Source of the DNA: Setophaga petechia
Lineage: Eukaryota > Chordata > Aves > Passeriformes > Parulidae
DNA length: 64,000 nt
Assembly: GCA_024362935.1 (NCBI GenBank)
Contig: JANCRA010000007.1
Span: forward strand, 14,912,003 to 14,976,002
Direction of reading: 5' to 3'
The position numbers were made by a program, and so were the translations under genes. The notes beneath the pieces are model-generated. The model made no database searches and was not told where the DNA came from. It saw nothing but the letters and a program-made list of their open reading frames with translations. Each line of letters starts with the position of its first letter. Within the stretch, counting starts at the first letter, position 1. Positions 1 through 12,570 of this stretch are shown here, piece by piece.

Positions 1-841
1 TGTTTTGTGATTCAATACAATTAAAACCTGCTATAAGTACACAAACACAGTATGTAGCTGAAGTTAGATCCCTGAACTAACTCTTTGACTACAAAAAGAA
101 AGAAATAAACCTCTTTGGCATACCTAAGCTCTCACTTTCAGGTAAAATCTTTTCAGATTCACCCTGCCATTTCTCAAAAGGCATGTTAAGAAGTAAAGTT
201 CAGACTTCTGGAACCTATTTAAAGCAAGGACAAGACTAAAGGAATTGAGCAACAGCTGCTCAGTTAATAGCCCCCAAACAGATGCCTTACAATGAAACAA
301 CATCTAAATGGTCCCCAACAAAAGTGAATAAGAAAGACTTGCCCATATAGAAGCGCTAATCTGATTAAGAATTACCATGATTTATCTTTTCCAGATCTAT
401 TTTAGTTTCTTTTGAACAGTTTTTCTGTGACTTTGCACAGAAGCAGGTGAAAGTTACTCTTTGCACCCATCCTCCTGATCTCGTTTCTCTAAATAGCAAT
501 TCTTCCTGTTTTGAATTTCACACAATTAATTTCCAAATTTTCTGTTAACATTATTAGAGGCCTCCAAAACCTCTGAACCTCTTATCCCTCTATTACCCAG
601 CTACAATCAAATACTACACTACCTGCCAGCTGACTGCACTTTCTCAGTCCAACTCACTGTATATTTATGCCATCCATTTTGGATCTGGTTTTCAAGGAAA
701 ATATGACCACTGGACAGCATACAGGGTACTAATTATACACCCACATCACTGAGCTACTCTGCCCAAATCTCTCCACCATTCTTTCCATTCAGTAAATTTT
801 CCAAATTTTTTTCAAGAACTTGGAGATAAACATGTATTCAA
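1..841. other. AT-rich noncoding sequence, nothing recognised
   Basis: This stretch has no open frame of note and no recognisable repeat, RNA gene or splice-flanked exon. It reads as unique AT-rich vertebrate noncoding sequence up to the start of the first CR1 fragment. Confidence 0.6.
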
Positions 842-1580
842 CATAGGCAAGTGTAAGGTCCTGCACTTAGGGAGGAATAACCCCAGTTACCAGAACAGGT
901 CAGGGGCTGACGTCCAAGAGAGCAGTTCTGCAGAGGAGTTGGGAGTCTTGGTGGAAGACAAACTGACTATGAGCCAGCAGGAGGCTTGCTGCCAGGAGGG
1001 CCAATGGGATTCCGGGGTGCATTGGGAAGGGCGAGGCCAGCAGCTTGACAGATGTGATCTTCCCCTCTACTTGGTCTTAGTGAGGCCACATCAGGAGTGC
1101 TGCGTTCAGTTCTAGTCTCAACAGGTCAAGAAAGACAAGGAGCTACTGGAAAAGGGTCCAGTAGAGGCCACAAAGATGATTTGGGGTCTGAAGTATCTCT
1201 CTGATGAGGAGAGACTGTGGGAGCTGGGCCTGTTTAGTCTGGAGAAGAGAAGACGGAGGAGATCTCATCAATCCATACAAGCATCTCAAAGGTGGGTGTT
1301 GGGGGGATGCTGCCAGACTCTATTCATGGTGCCCAAAAACAGGACAAGGAGTAATGGCCATAAACTGAAAGACAAGAAGTTCCACCTCAACATGAGGAAG
1401 AGCTTCTTTATGTGGAGGTTGGAACAGGCTGCCCAGGGAGAGCGTGGACTCTCCTCTGGACACATTCCAAACTCACCTGAATGGTTCCAGTGGCACCTGC
1501 TCTAGGTGACCCTGCCTTGGCAGGGCAGTTGGACTGGATGATCTCTGGGGTCCTTTGCAAACCTAATGATCCTGGGATTC
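842..1580 (+). mobile_element. CR1 LINE fragment, 5'-truncated, plus orientation
   Basis: This is the 3' part of a chicken-repeat-1 (CR1) non-LTR retrotransposon. At 846-884 one frame still reads GKCKVLHLGRNNP, a conserved C-terminal stretch of CR1 reverse-transcriptase ORF2 proteins. It is followed by typical CR1 3' landmarks: 'tgaggccacatcaggagtgc' near 1081, 'agcctg/ggagaag'-type sequence near 1230-1245, 'ggttggaacaggctgcccag' near 1418-1437, the 'ccctgccttggcaggg' hairpin near 1510, and the terminal 'ggactggatgatctctgggg' with 'atgatcctgggattc' at the end. The element lacks its 5' end and nearly all of ORF2, and is diverged with indels, so it is an old immobile copy. A 109-codon open frame at 1176-1505 lies inside it and is not a gene. 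The 5' boundary is approximate. Confidence 0.93.
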
Positions 1581-2532
1581 CTTAATTTTAAACAAAGTTT
1601 AAAAATAAGGAAGATCACACCAATAAAACAGGGTATGCGTGAGTGCCACTTAACAAAAATCAGCAAAAGTGTAAGTATTGATGTACACAATAGTTATAGT
1701 CGTTCAAGGCGATTAAAACATTCTTATTTTCATGTCATATTTAAGAAATTGAAGAATGTAGTTCTGACCCAAGTAACCCAATAAAGATACTATGCCTTCT
1801 TTAAACCTCTTTGATCAACTACTGATGCTACCATCTATAGTTTGCACCTCAGCATAAACAAATTTTTCTACTTTTTGGGTTCAGGTAGTTGAATTCTGTA
1901 CAGCCATTTCTTTCAAACTTTCACTGTGACAAAAGATATTATGTAGAAGAGTACATCTACAATTTAACAAGACAAATAGAAATCTTCTTCCCTTTCAAGT
2001 TCTGGGGTAAGAAACAGGTACAGATATTAAAACCTCTGTGCATTAGTTCCACTGAGAAGCTTATTAAAGTTTGTTCCAGAGAACCTCACTATTCTGAACC
2101 ATGCTGGTATCTGAACTCCCTGTACAAATTCAGACTTCCCAGGACACAATTTCAGCACAGCAAGTAAACCAGTATAACCCATGTCAATCTGTGAAGTCAA
2201 TTTTCATTATAAAGGAAGAACGGAGTTTGAAGGTGCCCCCTGTAGTTAAGGACAGTTTTACCATATCTTATCTGCTTTGGTGTTATGTTTTTTGAGCATT
2301 GCATCCTTTTTCACCAGAAAATTACCAGTGAAAATAACTGTACAATTTACCGACAAAGGAGAATGAAGAGGATCACTTGTCTTCCCATTTTAACCATCTT
2401 GCCAGTAAACTGTTTTCTAGCAAATGTGTCTCAAAGACATCATCATTAAAAAAAGAAAAGAAACCCACTAACCCACAACTGCTTTTGCTCTTTGTATCTC
2501 ATATTACTTTACATCAAGGTAGTCATAAACTT

Positions 2533-2564
2533 AAAAAAAAAATTAAATATATATACACACACAC
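2533..2564. repeat. Compound A-run / AT / CA simple repeat
   Basis: Ten A residues are followed by AT-rich sequence, an ATATAT run and a short CA run. This is an ordinary compound microsatellite, probably length-polymorphic. Confidence 0.85.
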
Positions 2565-2805
2565 TACTTTTTACAGGGTCATTAGTTAACTGTTCTGTGA
2601 CAACATAAATCTCAGTGGTACCTCCTTTAAATCTATCTCTCACAAACACTTCCAAGGTAAAAGCATCCTGTTTAGGTATTAAACACATTTTTTAGCACTG
2701 TTTAGAACATTTTGCTATTTCCTCTAACTACCACATAAAAACATTTTGGTCTTCCAATGCCTGAAAGCAAACTAATATTGATGTTATCCCCTTCATCCGA
2801 AGGAT

Positions 2806-2853
2806 GGGGGGTTTGTGTCGGGTTTGGGGGTGGGGTGGCAGTAGGGAGATGGG
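2806..2853 (+). other. G-rich tract, possible G-quadruplex
   Basis: Within 48 bases there are G runs of 6, 3, 5, 4, 3 and 3, separated by loops of 8, 3, 1, 8 and 4 bases. Four or more runs of at least three G can in principle fold into a quadruplex. One of the required loops is 8 bases, just over the common 7-base search limit, so folding is plausible but not certain. The tract is isolated in AT-rich DNA. Confidence 0.5.
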
Positions 2854-3137
2854 TTGTTTTTCACAGTTCATGAAGATATGTTCACTGGTCCAAAGGGAAA
2901 GCAAACTTTTCAATAAACAATATAAGTCATTCTAGAGAACATTAAACGTAAAATAAAGCAAATGACCAAGGGGAAAAAAAAAAGAAGGCTCACTTAGAGG
3001 AAAATGTCTTTGTTTTATCATAGAATTCCTTTAAATCTCAAGAGTTTGACAAACAACCCTAAAAGTCATCTTCTTTACCCATTATTCCAATCATTATAAT
3101 TAAAACTTTGAGGCTTTACATATCCTGAAAAACTCAG

Positions 3138-3563
3138 AAATCACAGAATCAGAACAGTTCCGGTGGGAAGGCACAACAGTCCGGTTTATTCCATACAATC
3201 CCCCTGCAATAAGCAGAGACATCTCAACTAGGTCAGGTCACCCACATCCCCATCCAAGCTCCCTTTGAATGTGCCCAGGAATGGGGCCTCTGACACCTCT
3301 TGAGAAAACCTGTTGCAGTGCACCACCCTCAGAGTAAAAAAGCTCCTCCTACAATTTAATCTAAACCTACCTTCTTTTCAGTTTAAAACCTTTTTTACAA
3401 CATGGCCTTGTGAAAAGTCCCTCTCCAGCCTCCTCATAAGCCCCCTTTGGGTACTGCAAGGTGGTCTAAAAGGTCTCTGCAGAGCTTTCTCTTCTCCAGC
3501 CTGAAGAACACCAGCTCTCTTGGCCTGTCCTCATAGGAGAGCTTCTCCAGTCCTGAGACCTTA
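3138..3563 (-). mobile_element. CR1 LINE fragment, 3' end, minus orientation
   Basis: Read on the plus strand it opens with 'tcacagaatcagaacag', the reverse complement of the CR1 3' end. It continues through 'ccatccaagctccctttgaa', 'cctcttgagaaaacctgttg', 'tctcttctccagcctgaaga' and 'tcctcataggagagcttctc', all reverse-complement hallmarks of the avian CR1 3' region. It is truncated before ORF2 and diverged. The 63-codon open frame at 3313-3504 lies wholly inside it and is not a gene. The 5' (right-hand) boundary is approximate. Confidence 0.93.
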
Positions 3564-5002
3564 TTTTCCCAAGAGCAGACAAAGCCTATTCTCTCCTGCA
3601 AGTGAGAAAGATTTTACAAATACACTATGGCTGGACTAACCTAACTTTTAACAGCAGTTTAGATTCTAGTCTATCTTAAAAGGAGTTCAGAGATTTCTGT
3701 AAAGTGAAGCAGACTGAAAATGCATATGGAAATGCAAGCAAAAAGTGAAATGAGCTCCTATCATGAAACAGACATGCATTTGCACTTCACATGTAGAGAT
3801 TTTAACCCATTTTCAGATTAAAGGCAATGAATAGCAGCCATCCCTCAGAATGCTAGAAAGAGCACTGCTTATAAGACTGCACCCTTTTCATCACTCGTGA
3901 TGCTCTAAAGGCAGAGTAAACAACAAGCTGGAATTACAAAGACTGATGTCCTTTTAGTTCCTGCCACTTATTCTGGAGATTAAATTCACTTATGGAGCAG
4001 AAAGATGGTGACAATGAAGACTTTACTTTCAACATGCTGATAAAGAATGATACCTTCTTACTACCAGAACTTTCACAAATGCCACAATAGCCTATAACTC
4101 TGCAGTAGTGCTCTGAACAATACTTCTCTCTCCATTAAAAAAAAAAATCTACTTTTCTGCTCATACAGAAGCCATGCTCTATTTCATACACATTACATTT
4201 TCAAGAGCACTGAATTAACTGATCAAGAGCAAGCAAGACCTCCAGTTACCCAAACATTCTCATTGGAACTTGCCAGAGTTTTCTAAATGTCTTACTTCAA
4301 AGGGATTGAATGACACCATGTTTGTTTCCTCTGTTAACCTTTCCTAGCTTCCAGGTAAAACACATGTAGGAAAAGGAGCAGAACTGGGAATGCATGCACA
4401 CAGTAGTCTGATAAAATATTGCATTTTTATAAAATATATTTATTAATAAAAGCAAAAAAGCCAAGATGTTGGCATTCTGCTGGTATTCTTTCATTGTCTG
4501 ATATGTATTGTTTGTAGAACATTAAAAAACATTAGAGTCATTTCAAAATGCAAAGAATACTCAGCATCCCAAAGACTGATACCTCAAAGAGTATTATTAA
4601 TGCATTAGGAAAACTCCATGGAACTCAACTATGAATGAACACAGACTAAAGGAAGATTCTGTATAAATGTTGCTACCCCCATTGAATGGGAACATTTTTG
4701 GATAGCAAATACACAGAAGCAGCACTATCAGTCATGAACCAAGGGCTTAATCCTAATTTGGGTTTGCACTATTTCTTTGATCTCACTTAACTTTTTTTCA
4801 TATTTTATTCATTTTTTATTCATTCTTTTTACCAAAAGATACAGCTCCAGCTTACTACATATGATTATTATCAACATGACAGTAGATTAAGCCTTAGATA
4901 TAAAGATATTTTCAATAATTACTTACTGTAGAAACTATATGTTTATTGTATCTTTTTTTAACCATCCATAGACTAACACAGACATCCAAATAGGACTATT
5001 TG

Positions 5003-5064
5003 GATAATAATATAATTATATTTCGATAATAATATAATATAATCCTAAATAATAAATTAGGATT
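5003..5064. repeat. AT-rich tandem duplication plus short hairpin
   Basis: The 14-mer 'gataataatataat' occurs at 5003-5016 and 5025-5038 (period 22). It is followed by 'aatcctaa' (5041-5048) and its reverse complement 'ttaggatt' (5057-5064), giving an 8-bp stem with an 8-base loop. The pattern is typical of slippage in AT-rich DNA. Confidence 0.8.
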
Positions 5065-8000
5065 CTGTTTCTCATCATCAAAAGGGTAAAATGTCTTTTA
5101 CCCCACCTCCAAACAGTGACTGCATTTTCCCTTCCTCATTTATCCTATTTTCTAACTATTAAAAAGAGCTACCAACTTCTTCTGAGCTAGCAGTTTTGCT
5201 CAACTCACTTAAGAATAAAGATTCAAAGCTCTGAGCCTCTGCCCTTACCACCATCAATTCTAGTCCCACCTGAAATTTAAAATACTAAAGTGATTGTGGT
5301 GAATTTCAGGGAGTCAGTCTTTCTGGCTGAATGGTTGTCTTCTTGATGGAGAATGGCAGTTGTCCCTGAGGAGAAGGGTAATAGTAGGATTTTGTCTTTT
5401 CCTTTAAGTCAGACTAACCACACAGTGCTGCTGAGTCAGCCATACCTGCAAAGCAGAAGGCAATCATAACCTTCCTGATCAAGTCTACCTTTCCCAGGAG
5501 TACAGCTGGACACAAAATAACAACTAATGCCACTGAAGTGATGTCCTGGGTTGAATATATTAGGAGATCAACCCGATATTTTTCTACCGGCAGAACACTA
5601 GAGTTTAAGATGAAAGAGCTAGAAAGGCAACCACACTAGAAAAACAAACCAAAACAACCAATCAACCTAATGCAAGTGGTTTTTAAAATATACTGCAATA
5701 TCTGTAACTTGAGGTAGAATAAGCTGTGAATGCTGATAAATAATTTTCTTAATAGAGGTCTGCCATTTTTTAATAGCAGCAATAGAGAATGCATGATCTC
5801 GTGTGGAGTAAGGGATTTCTTGCATTGTATATATGCAGGTGCACATTATATATATATCAGCCTACGCTTTTTAAATACATGCTTCACTTGCTTGATTGTT
5901 ATTTCTACACTGGCTGTAAACTTTGCAGTAGCAACTATACCCATTTGGAGGCCAGGCCTCTGAAATACACTGCACCAGGGCATGGGGGCTGTTGTTAGGT
6001 TTATCCAACTGTCGTAGCAACTGCAGCCAGAATATAAAGAGCAAGAGGCAACTTTACATAAGGTCAGCAAGTCCCCTGACAAAAATTTCATACAGTGCTC
6101 AATCTTAGACACACAGCCAAATCTTTGTTCTGTTCATAATCCTTAGGCAAAAAAAATAAAGCTAATGACAATCACAGGCAACACATTAAATGGTAGTATT
6201 TTCAGCACAGCTGGGATTCCATTCTATAAATAATTTTTAAACTATTACCCAACAACGTATTGCGATAATGAGCTGACAAAGTCTTGCTCAATAAGCAGTT
6301 ACCAGCATGGTTTTGCTACTAGGGATGAAAGATTTTCTTCCTAAAAAGATTTTTCTTTTCTAAATGCCTACAGTGACTTCTCAGGTGCATCTATAAACAC
6401 ATCACTGTCACTTACAATCAGTGGATCCTTCCTTTTGTTGAAAGTTAAAATTAATAAAATCTTGAGAATCAAAATAGCAACAATTACCATCATCAGACTC
6501 TCCCATAATTTATAACAGTACTATTATACAGCACAAATGGGCTTACTCAGCAAAAGGATAGTCTTTCAAAAATTATACCAGAACACTTCATAAAATATTG
6601 TGCACTATATGATTGGGAAATTCTATTTTTTCCTAATCAAAATGCTATCAAAAAAAAGTTAAAGTCCATCTCTACAACAAACAGCTAGGTAAAAAATGTC
6701 AGGTTCATTCAAAAGGTCTTCTACCAATGCTTCCTTGCAATTCTGTGTTCTTGTTTCCTCATGGGCCTTTTTAATCTGAGAAATACTAAATTAAAGGGTG
6801 GACAAATACGGCATTAGACAACTATAAACAATTTAGTTCTTCCTCATCAGGAATATGAGATTTAGAGGATCCATGTCCAACACTTCATAACAACCAGGAC
6901 TCTAGAATTGTGTTTCATAGTGAAATAATGAAAGAAAAATATTTAGCATTTTAATCAGTTTCCTATATTATATAAATTTTATTTTAAATATTCACTTCTC
7001 TACTGAACAGGAGGAATCACACTAAGTGCCCACCTAAAAACCAATGACCCTCAAACAGCTGCTTGCATTTAAATTTACCCTCACAGTCTGAACACTAGAA
7101 CCATGTTCCACAAATTCTTTTAGCCAATTGAAGCCTTGAAACAATGTCCAAAAAACAATCGAAAGAACTTGGGACAATTACAGAAAACAAATTACTTGTG
7201 TTTTCAAAGCAGATGTTTGATACCTAGAAAGCGAAACAAAAAACCATGAAGCCAGGCACTTTGCAGGGTCAGAGAAGGAAGGTTAGGAAGATTCTATCAT
7301 GTCTGCAAAACTTTTATTGCCTCTAAAGCTTTTTGAAAATATTTTAGTAACTTGATTTGCAAATCTGTTCTATCACATCTGCTTCTCATACTAAGCTCTT
7401 CCAAGCCTACAGTAGCTACTATCATATTGCCTACAGAAACAACACCTGGCTCTCCTAACCAAGAGTTGTACCTCCAAAACAATTAACAATGATCAGCTAC
7501 CTAGTCAAAAAGTCTTTACTAGCACCATACTGGTATGCAAGAAAGATAACATACAGGTATAAGAGTAACTCCTATGCTAACCAAGCTCAGATAAATGAAA
7601 CTCATCCAGCTGACAACAGCCGCTGGGAAACTCTTCCAGCAACATAGTCACTGTGGAGTGCCTTGGTTCAAGCAAAGGTAATCAACAGGTAAACTTCTGT
7701 TTGATTTTACACTGCAATCTCTCCTATTAGAGGAGTTTTAAACTGTATTCAGAGTTAGCACTTCTCAAAAAATGTTTAGAGGATGTAGGTGGGTGGAACA
7801 AGAATCTATTGATTTTGGTTGCTGCTCCTTCCTTGAAAGCAATACTGGTTTATCATTATTGGATGGAGTCACAGCAACAGAAAAATGAAGAGCACATCAC
7901 AAGAGTGAGTTCTGAAAGCAACATTAAAAGAAAATGTTGTTATCAGTCCAACACTCTGATTCTGAGTCTTAACATTCTTTTCACTTGGGTGAAAAACATA

Positions 8001-8185
8001 TCTAACATGTGCACCAGTCCAGCACCTCTTCTGTCCCTAAGTCCATGAGTTTACTCCAGCAAATAAAAGTGAGGAACTCCAGAAGGAAGACTTCTTCAGA
8101 TCCAAGAAACAGAATCTCAACAGGTCCATGACACTGCTCACTGCTAATAGGCAGGACAGAGACTAAACAGCACTCCAAGACAAAG

Positions 8186-8205
8186 ATATTCCTGTATATT
8201 CCTGT
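8186..8205. repeat. 10-bp tandem duplication
   Basis: 'atattcctgt' is present twice, head to tail and without mismatch. It is a small slippage product with no evident function. Confidence 0.85.
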
Positions 8206-9335
8206 AGCAAACACAGAGAAACTCCTTTTGAGTGCCACAGCCCTCAGTACATTTGTTGCATTTTATTTTTTAGTAGAAACAAAAGAATTAGATTTCATGC
8301 CATCAATCCTTCAAAGTCATACTTGCCTTTTTATTAAACAGCAAATGCATTTACCTCAAATATTTTCAGATAAAAATCTCTAGTGATCCTGAAATGTTAA
8401 GCTGCTCAATCCCCCATAGCCTTGACAATTCTGCAAAATTACTTAATGCAAAGGCTAGAGGCCTCCAGAGCAGAGTTAATTCCTCCCAAAGGATAACTCC
8501 CCTTCCCAGCTGGATGCAGTTCTCTCTGGGAACTACTTCATGACATCCATCTCTAAAATTATTCAGGTCAGTTCCACTTAGAAGAGAGTGTTAAGAACAC
8601 CTGAAGAGCACAGACCTAACACCCCAGAAGGCTACACACATTGCTTTTTTATGCATTAATGTCTCACAACTTTTCCAGTGTTCCCTTCCACATTCCAGAG
8701 ATGTGAAAGTAGCTCAGCACTTCATATGCAGATTAAATTACTTGCATCTGAAACAGCTTTTTTTTCCTCCCCCTGTCCCACATTAAACTCTATTTGTTCT
8801 GGTTGTGTGGGAGAGGCCAGCTCAAGCTGTAGTTACACTCTTACATTACTGTAAAGCAATATCATGCTGCCATGCAATAGCTCTTTAATGTCAACCATAA
8901 CCTTCATAAATGGGTTTGTAATGAGAAACCCTTGTTTGTCATTCTGTAGGTATGATTGATGCTATGTGAGTGAAGTGTAGCCACAGTGACCATCTCAATA
9001 ACATGAACAGCTGCCAAATATTCATTTAGCAGAATGAGTTTAAAAAACTTTGAGCAGATTGCTTTCACAAGGCTGCTTTCAACAAAAGGAAACATAATTA
9101 ACGAGCTAATATCAGCATGTGTCTGGCTAAGCTAATGAATATCAAATTACACAGAATCCTGTATAAATCATCATTATCCTGAATTTTAATTGAACTTGCA
9201 ATTAAACATGACAAATTTTATATACACTAAACCTTTAATTTATACTTTCAAATAAGAAATAATTTATCATTTTCAGTATTTCATAGTTAATTTCCCAATA
9301 TGTACACTTCTAATTAACAAGGACAGACAGGCCCT

Positions 9336-9348
9336 AAAAAAAAAAAAA
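9336..9348. repeat. A13 homopolymer
   Basis: An uninterrupted run of 13 A residues. No recognisable retrotransposed sequence lies immediately upstream, so it is treated as a simple repeat. Confidence 0.85.
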
Positions 9349-10778
9349 GGAAAGAAAAACACACCAAAACCTGCTGAATAGCTCCACTGGTTACATCAAC
9401 TTTCAACAGATTAAAATCAGAGGCCTGAAACTTAGAACAGTGCAGCAAACCACTGTGTCTGCAAATCATATTTAATTTTGAACTCATTCGTTGAATACCA
9501 TATGCAGCTAGAAGAGAACTGAGCTGCAGCAATGTCTAAGGAGAAATTTAAAATCTGGGTTAGGTTTCTGCAAAAGAAGCAACAGTTTTGAAACAAATTC
9601 TTAGTAATAACTTTGTAATGCTCCATTTATACAGTTTCTTAATCTTATTGTCACTATGGATTAGAGCTGTCACCATACAAAAGAGTGCTTCTTGACAAAA
9701 TATCTTATTCATTATCTAATTTAATCTTAATTATAGTCCCTCATTTATGATCATTCCCTTTTGCTTATTTCCAGTATCATCCAAGAACGTGAAGAGAAGG
9801 ATTCCTTTCCCCATCTCCTAATACTCATATGCTCCAGTTACTTTTCATGTTTCATCAAAACATTACAGTTTCTATCAATTTCTATATAGAAAAATTTGAC
9901 TTGCTGAAAGAAAATAAGTGGCTCTTAGAGCTGTGAATGAGAAGTTTAGAGACAGAAGCAGCTGCATTGCTGTAAACAGCCACAAAGTTCAGTTAGCACA
10001 GCTAACTCAGCTGGAGGAGTAGGAGGACAGAAATACCATGACAGCCATGCCAGCAAAACCTTTGGTATAGAAATGGTCAGGATGGCATGAAGGTGCATTT
10101 GTTCAAGCAGTTTCAAGAACAGTAGATGAAAATGCTCCTTCTTCTGGTATGTCTTCTGCTTTCCCCTAGGACTCTGCCAGCAGAACTATGCCAGCACAAC
10201 TGGCAAGACAGTGCCCTAACACAGGCCAGCCCCCAGCTAGGAAAGGCTATGCACAGCTAGATGGAAAACGTGGTCAAACCCCAACTGCAATGATCAGGTA
10301 TGGCAGCAGCGAAGACTCAAACACCTTCAGACACAAGGCTCACTGAAAGCTCAAGACAGGGCATACAACAGATTAAAGAAAGTATTCTCAAAATACTCAA
10401 GATTTTTAAAACTTGATTTCATTCAGGATCCTAATACTATTCATCCTTCAAAAGCAGATGGATCTTTCAAAATCCTTATTACAAAGATGAGTCTTCATCA
10501 TGCAATTTGCTGAATGTTCAGAACAACGCATATTGTGAAGTTCCATTGCTCACTGACCATAGCAATGAAACACGTAGGAAAATAAAAGGATGAAACTAAG
10601 AGAAACTGAAAGATTCTCTCACTAAGAAACAGCTTAAAGAATTCTATTAATTCCCACAGAAAATTAGGTCAACAGATTTCATATTTACAGCACTCAGCAT
10701 TTAAAGAGTGAAATTTCTGATTTAATGAGCAGTAGAATTAGGGATACAACAGGCAATTTCTGCTTCTACTGTTAATTA

Positions 10779-10815
10779 TAGTAAACATGTTTGGGTTTTT
10801 TAGTAAACATGTTTG
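10779..10815. promoter_or_regulatory. Duplicated forkhead-type / p53-half-site-like palindrome
   Basis: 'tagtaaacatgtttg' is present twice without mismatch, at 10779-10793 and 10801-10815. Each copy contains GTAAACA, the canonical forkhead (FOX) core, inside the palindrome AAACATGTTT. That palindrome also fits the p53-family half-site RRRCWWGYYY; the two are separated by 12 bases, within the accepted 0-13 spacing. The match to consensus is seen directly. Any binding is inference, because such short sites occur often by chance in AT-rich DNA. Confidence 0.35.
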
Positions 10816-12116
10816 CTTCTTGCAGTTCTTGCTTTTCCTCAAGCCACCCATATACTTCTATTATTTTATTTTTATCCACTGTTCTGCCTGTTCTCCAAGG
10901 TATTTAGTACCTGGATATGCTCATAATTTTTTGAACACACTTAAGAAGGAACATATCTGCCCATGCTGACTAAATGAAATCTGGATATCCTAGAAGAAGC
11001 TCAAATGTTTTCAGATCACTTGAAGGAAAGCCTCTGTCATGCAGCTCAGCAGGACTTCATTCCTATACATCCTTTTCCCCAAAATGCTTTGAGAAATGCA
11101 AAGTAAAAAACCCAGAAGAAATAGTAGGGACTGAGTGTGTGATTTCCAGAATTATTTCTCTACTTTATTGGTACAGTTCCACAAGCTACTTAATCCCTCC
11201 CAGAAATCAGAGACAAAAGGCAATTAATCAGCAGAGTAGTATCCATCTCCAGTTAGAGATTCCTAAATACTGAGATACTGTTGTGATTCTGCCACTGCTT
11301 AACTATATGATCTTCAATAACTACTCTGTTTCTCTGTCTCCACATTTATTCTCTCAGAAAGAACTATACTGATGTTTAACTCACCCAACAATCTTTTTTC
11401 CTCCACTAATAAATTCTTTTAGAGATTATTTGCACACTTTTTTGCTCCCATATTTCCTGTTCAATCCACATGCAGAGCCCTCACCTTTCTGACACCATTC
11501 CTTCTGCAAACACACATTCAAGTCAGCAAAAATAACATTGCCTACCCATCACTGAGAACAAATAAATGAATTAACTCAGACATAATTCTCCTCTAGGTTT
11601 TCCTAGTGCATTTTGCATTGTCTGTCTACTTAGATTACAAGCCCCTCAGAGCAAGGACACATTGTCTTGTTTGACTTGCACAGCTCTGAGCACACGGTTT
11701 GCACATAAATAATGTTAACACCAATGATAATACTAGTTTGGCCAGTCTCAATACACATGAAAATGAGGCAGCAAGTGCTTCTATTTTTCTTTTCCACATA
11801 AGGAAATGCCATATTCCTTCTCATTTTTCAGGGACTTACAAACCTAATAGAACTGCACGTACCAAGGCTCTGAATGTTTAATGCTTTTGCTGAAAAGCAC
11901 TATGTGTTCATGCAGGAGAAGCAGCAGGACAAATATTTTCACACATTTTCAGATAGCTGAGTGAAACTGGCTCCACCAGAATTTACAGTTGAAGACTACC
12001 AGAATTTACAACTTGTGAAATTGTGGCTGTCTGTATTTTCTCATTACAGTGTGCTTGCTAGAGATAGAGATGGTGAAGGTTTTTTTCCCTTTTTTTCTTT
12101 TTTTTGCCATCTACTG

Positions 12117-12570
12117 TCGCGCTACTTCCTAGTTAAACCTTGTCTCAAGTTATCAACACTCTCTGGAGAGATAAGCTTCTTCTCACTTACAACCTGTCAC
12201 TAATAATCGAACTTTCAAGACTCCATCTCGGAAAGAGACTACCGGAGGCACACAGGTCACAGGAATTAACTGCCACCAGTCCTTGCAGAAAACTAAGCTC
12301 ATCAATCTATAGCTTCTCGTCATAATTAGAATAACGGCTTCGAAAATTTGGGCTGATGTTGACTCGGTCTTATGCCACAAAGACCACTGATTAAAATCTT
12401 GGTGCGAAACTTAATGATAAGTGCTGGTGGCGTTGTCGTGGAGACAGGGACAAACAATTCCCTTGCTGTGACATTTTCAATGTCCTGCAGAAGAAAAACT
12501 GTCCTCTTTAGTGTGGCACTGTATGAAGCTTATTTATGGCTACAGGGCTTGCTGGATTGATGACTGTCGT
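12117..12570. other. CpG-retaining, repeat-free segment; candidate regulatory element
   Basis: By eye about 13 CpG dinucleotides fall in roughly 450 bases, while most neighbouring 60-base lines have none or one. The base composition is only moderately GC-rich, so the CpGs are not simply due to GC content. No transposon is recognisable. At 12432-12445 'gttgtcgtggagac' is a 10-of-14 match to the RFX X-box, directly followed by 'acaaacaat', which resembles FOX/SOX sites. Retained CpG suggests either selection or an unmethylated state. The short open frames across it (61-65 codons, both strands) overlap each other and show no domain. Confidence 0.4.

Larger units (their letters stand above)
1581..3137. 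other. AT-rich noncoding sequence with simple repeats and a G-rich tract
   Basis: No gene is supported; the open frames here (at most 92 codons) show no domain. The stretch contains an A/AT/CA simple repeat at 2533-2564, a G-run cluster at 2806-2853 and a ten-base A run at 2974-2983. Confidence 0.6.
3564..12116. other. Long AT-rich noncoding stretch
   Basis: About 8.5 kb without a supportable gene or transposon; the longest open frame is 99 codons (10974-11273) and unrecognised. It holds an A run (4137-4147), an AT repeat with a hairpin (5003-5064), a 10-base tandem duplication (8186-8205), an A run (9336-9348) and the duplicated forkhead-type site (10779-10815). The segment at 8880-9290 resembles a conserved noncoding element by composition. 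Confidence 0.6.

Noticed and set aside
1176..1505. 109-codon open frame on the plus strand
   Set aside because: It lies wholly inside the CR1 LINE fragment, in its 3' region, and its translation is what CR1 copies give in this frame.
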